Source: Sva-25 sp039714995
GTDB lineage: Bacteria; Pseudomonadota; Gammaproteobacteria; Chromatiales; Chromatiaceae
Direction: 5' to 3'
NCBI GenBank assembly: GCA_039714995.1
Contig: JBDLII010000069.1
Coordinates: 1-10,921 of the forward strand
DNA length: 10,921 bases
In this document: in pieces, positions 7,236 to 10,921 of the stretch
Position numbering within the stretch: the stretch's first letter is position 1
Layout: the number at the start of each line of letters is the position of its first letter
Notes under the pieces: model-generated
Told to the model about the DNA's origin: nothing
Seen by the model: the letters and a program-made list of their open reading frames with translations, nothing else
Databases searched by the model: none
Position numbers and translations under genes: made by a program

Positions 7236-7744
7236 CAGATCACCACGGCCTGGCGGCTCCGCTTCTCCATTTTTTTGCGAATACGCTGGCGTTTCAGGTT
7301 TGAGAGATAATCGACAAAGAGCTTGCCGTCCAGGTGGTCGATCTCATGCTGAATGCAGACCGCCAGCAGGCCGCCCTCCTCGATCTCGATCACCCTGCCA
7401 TCCCGGTCCAGCGCGCGCACCCTGATGTGTTCGGCGCGTGTCACGGTCTCAAACACACCGGGCACAGAGAGACACCCCTCTTCGCAGCTCTCCGCGCCAT
7501 CTTGTTCAATAATTTCAGGGTTGATCAGACACAATGGCTGGTCATGGTTTTCACTGATATCGATCACGATGATGCGTTTTGCGATGTTCACCTGTATCGC
7601 CGCAAGACCGATTCCAGGTGCAGCATACATGGTTTCAAACATGTCATCGACCAGCTTGCGGATCGTCGCATCAACATCCTCCACAGGAAGCGCCTGGTTG
7701 CGCAGGCGCGCATCGGGAAAGTGGAGTATCTCTAGTTTTGCCAT
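7235..7744 (-). CDS. def: Peptide deformylase
   Basis: Metalloenzyme that removes the N-terminal formyl group from nascent proteins at the ribosome exit. All three family motifs are present: motif 1 GIGLAAIQ (44-51), motif 2 EGCLSVPG (89-96) with metal ligand C91, and motif 3 QHEIDHLDG (132-140) with H133, H137 and catalytic E134. The basic C-terminal tail (KRQRIRKKMEKRSRQ) resembles the E. coli tail that docks on the ribosome. At 169 aa it equals the type I length. It is the first gene of the minus-strand operon; the 138-bp gap upstream, shared with the divergent LysM gene, should hold its promoter. The Shine-Dalgarno is weak (AAAGATGACAAACTT before the ATG). Confidence 0.97.
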   Translation of the reverse strand: MAKLEILHFPDARLRNQALPVEDVDATIRKLVDDMFETMYAAPGIGLAAIQVNIAKRIIVIDISENHDQPLCLINPEIIEQDGAESCEEGCLSVPGVFETVTRAEHIRVRALDRDGRVIEIEEGGLLAVCIQHEIDHLDGKLFVDYLSNLKRQRIRKKMEKRSRQAVVI

Positions 7745-7882
7745 AAGTTTGTCATCTTTGTATCAATCTCTATCCTGAAACGTCGAGTTCAGGTATATTC
7801 CTCATGCGACCTATGATATATAAAAATCACATTCATTTCCTGTAATCGGAGTCGGGGAACTGGAAGCCGGGAGCCACGAAAC
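7745..7882. promoter_or_regulatory. Divergent promoter region between def and the LysM gene
   Basis: The only gap between two divergent transcripts in the window, so promoters for both should lie here. For the plus strand, TATGAT (7812-7817, five of six -10 bases) lies 18 bases from a poor -35, TTCAGG (7788-7793). The surrounding TATGATATATAAAA is AT-rich and could serve either strand. An inverted repeat CCTGAA-N8-TTCAGG (7774-7793) overlaps that -35. I could not settle on a convincing minus-strand hexamer pair for def. A clear ribosome binding site (GGGAG, 7869-7873) serves the LysM gene. Confidence 0.45.
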
Positions 7883-9070
7883 ATGTCCAAACCAAGAATA
7901 CAACTGTCGATTGCAGTCCTGATACTGCTGCTCTGCGCTCCCGCCATGGCGGTGCAACTTCGTGACGGGCACCCCAATGAAGTGATCGTCACCAGGGGCG
8001 ATACCCTGTGGGATATTTCCGGACGCTTTCTTGAGCACCCCTGGGAGTGGCCCAGGCTGTGGAAAAACAACCCTTCGATTAACAATCCGCACCTGATCTA
8101 CCCGGGCGACCGCCTGCGCCTGACATGGGTCAACGGCCAGCCGCGCCTGGTACGCCATCGCGGACGTGGTAAAGGTTCGCCGATTGGCATCGTCTCACTG
8201 CGGGAGTTGCGTACTTTTCTCTCCAGGCCCTATCTGCTGGATGATGCAACGATCGAGACTTCCGGATATATCATCGGTTTTCGCGAAGGCACGCTGATTG
8301 CAGGGCCCGGAGAACGCGCCTACGCACGACATCTCGGCCCGGATTACCGGGAATCCGTCAACACCGGTACGCCAACCACCTGGACAGCACCGGAGGGCTA
8401 CACGCCACCGCCCCGAAGCGATAGCAACCTGCCGGAGGGATTCAAGATTGTCACGAACGCTCCCAGGGAGAAGCCCCGCCGGCCCCCGGCGAACAATTTC
8501 GACATTGTCCGGCCGGGAGCCCTGTACAGGGATTATGAAACAGGCGAGGTGCTCGGCCGGGTCGCGCTCTTCGTCGGCACCGCCGAACTGGTTTACGATG
8601 GCGATCCCGCGACCATCACCATCACCTCGACTACGATGGAGGTGATGCAGGGCGACCGCCTGATTCCGTCAACTGCCGGCAGGGCCGGCAAACAGCTCTA
8701 TTTTCACCCCGGGGCGCCGACGCAGACCGTCGACGGGCACATCATCGACGTTCCCGGCGGCGTGAATACCGCCGGCCAATACAATGTGGTGGCCATCGAC
8801 AGGGGCGCCCGCGACGGCCTCGACCAGGGCGATGTGCTGCTCGTCAATACCAGCGCACGCCTCCTGCATGACCGTTTTGAGTCCAGAACCTATGATGATT
8901 CCGGATTGCCCAGGGATCGCTACAGCGGCGAGCAGCCAACAGTGGTGCTGCCCGAAGAGCGCGCCGGACGGATCATCATCTTCCGGGTTTTCGAGCGTGT
9001 CAGCTTCGCCTTGATATCGAGTGCAACCCGCTCCATCAAGACCGGCTACCCGGTGCATAGTCCAAGGTAG
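7883..9070 (+). CDS. Exported LysM-domain protein
   Basis: A 395-aa protein likely to be secreted and to bind peptidoglycan. A signal peptide (about residues 1-23, hydrophobic IAVLILLLCAPAMA) is followed by one LysM domain (about 33-82: VTRGDTLWDISGRFL, then NNPHLIYPGDRLRL). The remaining 310 residues are a conserved but uncharacterised region, with DPATITITSTTMEVMQGDRL (241-260) and GARDGLDQGDVLLV (308-321) typical of this family. No catalytic domain is visible. A proline-rich, low-complexity stretch (about 150-205) looks like an insertion relative to the homologues I remember. The family habitually sits opposite def-fmt and beside dprA in gammaproteobacteria. The ATG at 7883 has GGGAG nine bases upstream. 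Its biological role is unknown. Confidence 0.88.
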   Translation: MSKPRIQLSIAVLILLLCAPAMAVQLRDGHPNEVIVTRGDTLWDISGRFLEHPWEWPRLWKNNPSINNPHLIYPGDRLRLTWVNGQPRLVRHRGRGKGSPIGIVSLRELRTFLSRPYLLDDATIETSGYIIGFREGTLIAGPGERAYARHLGPDYRESVNTGTPTTWTAPEGYTPPPRSDSNLPEGFKIVTNAPREKPRRPPANNFDIVRPGALYRDYETGEVLGRVALFVGTAELVYDGDPATITITSTTMEVMQGDRLIPSTAGRAGKQLYFHPGAPTQTVDGHIIDVPGGVNTAGQYNVVAIDRGARDGLDQGDVLLVNTSARLLHDRFESRTYDDSGLPRDRYSGEQPTVVLPEERAGRIIIFRVFERVSFALISSATRSIKTGYPVHSPR

Positions 9071-9118
9071 TCATTGAGTCACCAACATCTTTCCAAACAT
9101 ATCAAATCTCAATTATGG

Positions 9119-9180
9119 CTCTCGCGAAGACGCAAAGCCCGCCAAGAGAAAACCTTAGCGTCTTCGCGTCTTTGCGAGAG
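9119..9180. repeat. Imperfect inverted repeat, second intergenic palindromic element
   Basis: The left arm CTCTCGCGAAGACGCAAAG (9119-9137) and right arm CTTCGCGTCTTTGCGAGAG (9162-9180) are inverted copies with two mismatches, giving a 62-base hairpin-forming element. The central part also contains CTTAGCGTCTT, partly repeating the arm. It fills much of the 193-base gap between the LysM gene and dprA. From memory, AAGACGCAAAG palindromes like this recur in intergenic DNA of many environmental bacteria. It has no T-tract, so it is not a typical terminator, though it may hinder read-through. It differs in sequence from the element at 752-857. Confidence 0.75.
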
Positions 9181-9263
9181 ATGAGTAAAGCTTTTATGCC
9201 TTGTCAGACTGGATCCTGGTTTTATTCGGAGCCTGCCTGAGAATACAAGACCCGAGCAATGGA

Positions 9264-10418
9264 ATGCTGAAATCAACGCAATCACAATGGCTGGCGCTGA
9301 TCCGTGCACCCCGCCTCGGCTCGATAAGCATCCATAAACTGCTGCGGCATTTTGGCTCGATTGCAGATATTTTTTCTGCCTCCGCCGGCCAGCTGCATGC
9401 CGCCGGGCTTAAACCCAGCATCAGTGAAGCTATACTGCACCCCGATGAGGAGCTGATCGCCACTGACATTGCCTGGCTGGAACAGAGCGGTCATCATCTT
9501 GTGACCTGGGGCAACCCGCGCTACCCTGCCCTGCTGAGCGAAATCCCCGACCCTCCGGCCGCCCTCTTTCTCAAGGGCAATCCGGAGTTGCTCAAACTCC
9601 CTCAGCTGGCGATAGTCGGCAGCCGCAATCCGACATCCGGCGGCGCACGGAACGCCACGGAATTTGCCCGGCACCTGGCCTCCTGCGGCCTGGGGATCTG
9701 CAGCGGCATGGCGACCGGCATCGATGCCGCCAGCCACCATGGCGCTCTGCAGGCAGACGGCTTCACCATTGCCGTGGTTGCCACGGGGCTGGATCGCGTC
9801 TATCCTGCCAGCAATCGTGAACTCGCCCTCCGGATTGCCAGCGAAGGGCTGCTGATCTCCGAGTTCCCCCCGGGTATCGGCCCCAATGCCGGCCATTTTC
9901 CCAGACGCAACCGCATTATCTCCGGTCTTTCGGTGGGAGCACTGGTGGTTGAGGCCGCGCTCAGAAGCGGCTCGCTGATTACCGCCCGCCTTGCCGCTGA
10001 ACAGGGACGGGAGGTATTTGCGATTCCGGGGTCTATTCACAACCCGCTGGCAAGGGGCTGTCACGGACTGATACGCCAGGGAGCCAAGCTGGTGGAGACC
10101 GCGGAACACATCCTGGAGGAGCTCTCTCCGCTGCTTGCCAACTCGCAAGTTGCCGCTGAAACAGCAGATTCCAGCTACGGTGAACACCATCATCCCGAGG
10201 CACCACTCGATGAAAAATATCTCTCGCTGCTGGACTCCATTGGCTATGATCCGTTGACGATTGATGAACTCATTCAAAAAAGCAGATTGACGCCGGAAGC
10301 GGTTTCCTCCATGCTATTGATACTGGAACTGCATGGCTATGTTGAATCTTTACCCGGCAGCCGCACCTGCCGCACCTCACTCAGCCCGCAAGGGGAAACG
10401 CACTCCCCTTCCCTGTAA
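9264..10418 (+). CDS. dprA: DNA-processing protein DprA (Smf)
   Basis: Binds incoming single-stranded DNA during natural transformation and loads RecA. From the ATG at 9264 the protein is 384 aa. A SAM/HhH-like N-terminal region (about 5-60) is followed by the DprA Rossmann fold (about 80-285), with AIVGSRNPTSGG (116-127), SGMATGIDAASHHGAL (147-162), HFPRRNRIISGLS (211-223), SGSLITAR (235-242) and VFAIPGSI (251-258). A linker (about 287-315) leads to a winged-helix domain (about 316-365). The frame stays open to a TTG at 9201, but the extra 21 residues do not resemble the family, so the ATG is preferred; its Shine-Dalgarno is weak. smg follows after 23 bases. DprA alone does not prove competence, since non-transformable bacteria also keep it. 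Confidence 0.94.
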   Translation: MLKSTQSQWLALIRAPRLGSISIHKLLRHFGSIADIFSASAGQLHAAGLKPSISEAILHPDEELIATDIAWLEQSGHHLVTWGNPRYPALLSEIPDPPAALFLKGNPELLKLPQLAIVGSRNPTSGGARNATEFARHLASCGLGICSGMATGIDAASHHGALQADGFTIAVVATGLDRVYPASNRELALRIASEGLLISEFPPGIGPNAGHFPRRNRIISGLSVGALVVEAALRSGSLITARLAAEQGREVFAIPGSIHNPLARGCHGLIRQGAKLVETAEHILEELSPLLANSQVAAETADSSYGEHHHPEAPLDEKYLSLLDSIGYDPLTIDELIQKSRLTPEAVSSMLLILELHGYVESLPGSRTCRTSLSPQGETHSPSL

Positions 10419-10441
10419 CTTCTTCACCCAGGTAAGCCGCC

Positions 10442-10921
10442 GTGAATGAAAATATCATTGACGTACTGATCTATATCTACGAAACCTACATGGACGGCGA
10501 GAAACAACTCCCATCAGATCAGGTACTTATAGAGGAACATCTGCGTAAAGTCGGCTTCCAGGAAGGCGAGATCACCAAGGCGTTTGACTGGCTTGACGAG
10601 CTTGCCTGGCATCAGGGAGCACTTCATGAAATCGACAACCTCGGCCACGCATCCATGCGCGTCTACTCTGACGAGGAGACGCAACGCATCGACCTGGAAA
10701 GCAGGGGCCTGCTGCTCTATCTGGAGCAAAACGGCATCCTCGATCCCGTCAGCCGCGAACTGGTCATCGAGCGCGCCATGGCGCTGGAAAACCTGGAACT
10801 CGACAGCGATGATATCCAGTGGATCGCACTACTGGTATTACTGAATCAGCCGGGCCAGGAGGAGGCATTCAACGTCATGCAGAACATGGTCTATGACGGC
10901 ACTCCGGATCTGCTGCACTGA
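10442..10921 (+). CDS. smg: Smg protein (DUF494)
   Basis: A 159-aa cytoplasmic protein of unknown biochemical function, present beside dprA in many beta- and gammaproteobacteria. It aligns by eye with E. coli Smg (157 aa) throughout: DVLIYIYETYMDGE near the start, SMRVYSDEETQRID (71-84), RGLLLYLEQNGILD (88-101), ELVIERAMALEN (106-117) and a C-terminal LLH. It is acidic and mostly helical in appearance, with no signal peptide or membrane segment. The start is a GTG at 10442, with AGGT eight bases upstream. The 23-base gap after dprA suggests one transcript. The gene is complete; its TGA is the last codon of the window. Confidence 0.95.
   Translation: MNENIIDVLIYIYETYMDGEKQLPSDQVLIEEHLRKVGFQEGEITKAFDWLDELAWHQGALHEIDNLGHASMRVYSDEETQRIDLESRGLLLYLEQNGILDPVSRELVIERAMALENLELDSDDIQWIALLVLLNQPGQEEAFNVMQNMVYDGTPDLLH

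Noticed and set aside
9181..9240. Short ORF (19 codons, ATG at 9181) just after the inverted repeat
   Set aside because: Very short, with GAGAG directly against the ATG, no similarity I can recognise, and largely overlapping the possible dprA leader. It could be a leader peptide, but nothing supports it.
9282..10277. Long minus-strand open frame (331 codons) opposite dprA
   Set aside because: It is fully antisense to well-conserved DprA motifs, has no family resemblance and no ribosome binding site of note.
10390..10410. Hairpin AAGGGG-N9-CCCCTT near the end of dprA
   Set aside because: Lies inside the coding region, has a short stem and no T-tract, and smg follows closely on the same strand, so a terminator is unlikely.

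Overview
This window is an ordinary housekeeping stretch of a gammaproteobacterial chromosome. The clues are a tRNA-Tyr/Gly/Thr cluster leading into tuf (compare the E. coli tyrU-glyT-thrT-tufB order), a def-fmt-rsmB block facing away from a LysM gene, and dprA-smg. The ntrY-ntrX pair with a DUF4390 gene behind rsmB points to a non-enteric, probably environmental gammaproteobacterium. The sequence does not fix the genus. All assignments come from reading motifs and gene order; no database search was made.

Layout. Minus strand, left end: the first 33 codons of tuf, preceded in transcription order by tRNA-Thr(GGT), tRNA-Gly(TCC) and tRNA-Tyr(GTA). All three tRNAs carry encoded CCA ends. Just upstream is a strong-looking promoter with a consensus -35, a GC-rich discriminator and an AT-rich upstream element. 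Bases 752-857 hold a palindromic intergenic repeat plus a partial second copy. From 884 to 7744 lies a tight six-gene minus-strand operon, transcribed def > fmt > rsmB > DUF4390 > ntrY > ntrX, with overlaps or very short gaps throughout. A 138-bp divergent region (7745-7882) separates it from the plus-strand genes: a LysM exported protein, then (after a second, unrelated inverted repeat at 9119-9180) dprA and smg. The window ends exactly on the smg stop codon.

How the genes fit together. def and fmt remove and add the formyl group at translation initiation. rsmB methylates 16S rRNA, and tuf and the tRNAs serve elongation, so much of the window is translation machinery. DUF4390, NtrY and NtrX form an envelope-to-transcription signalling block fused onto the end of the translation operon. 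dprA handles incoming single-stranded DNA. The LysM protein probably binds peptidoglycan.

I did not find a convincing new multi-gene system. The points most worth a second look are the missing GAFTGA loop of NtrX, two different palindromic repeat elements in the two larger gaps, the stringent-type tRNA-tuf promoter, and a hairpin with a T-rich tail between tRNA-Thr and tuf.
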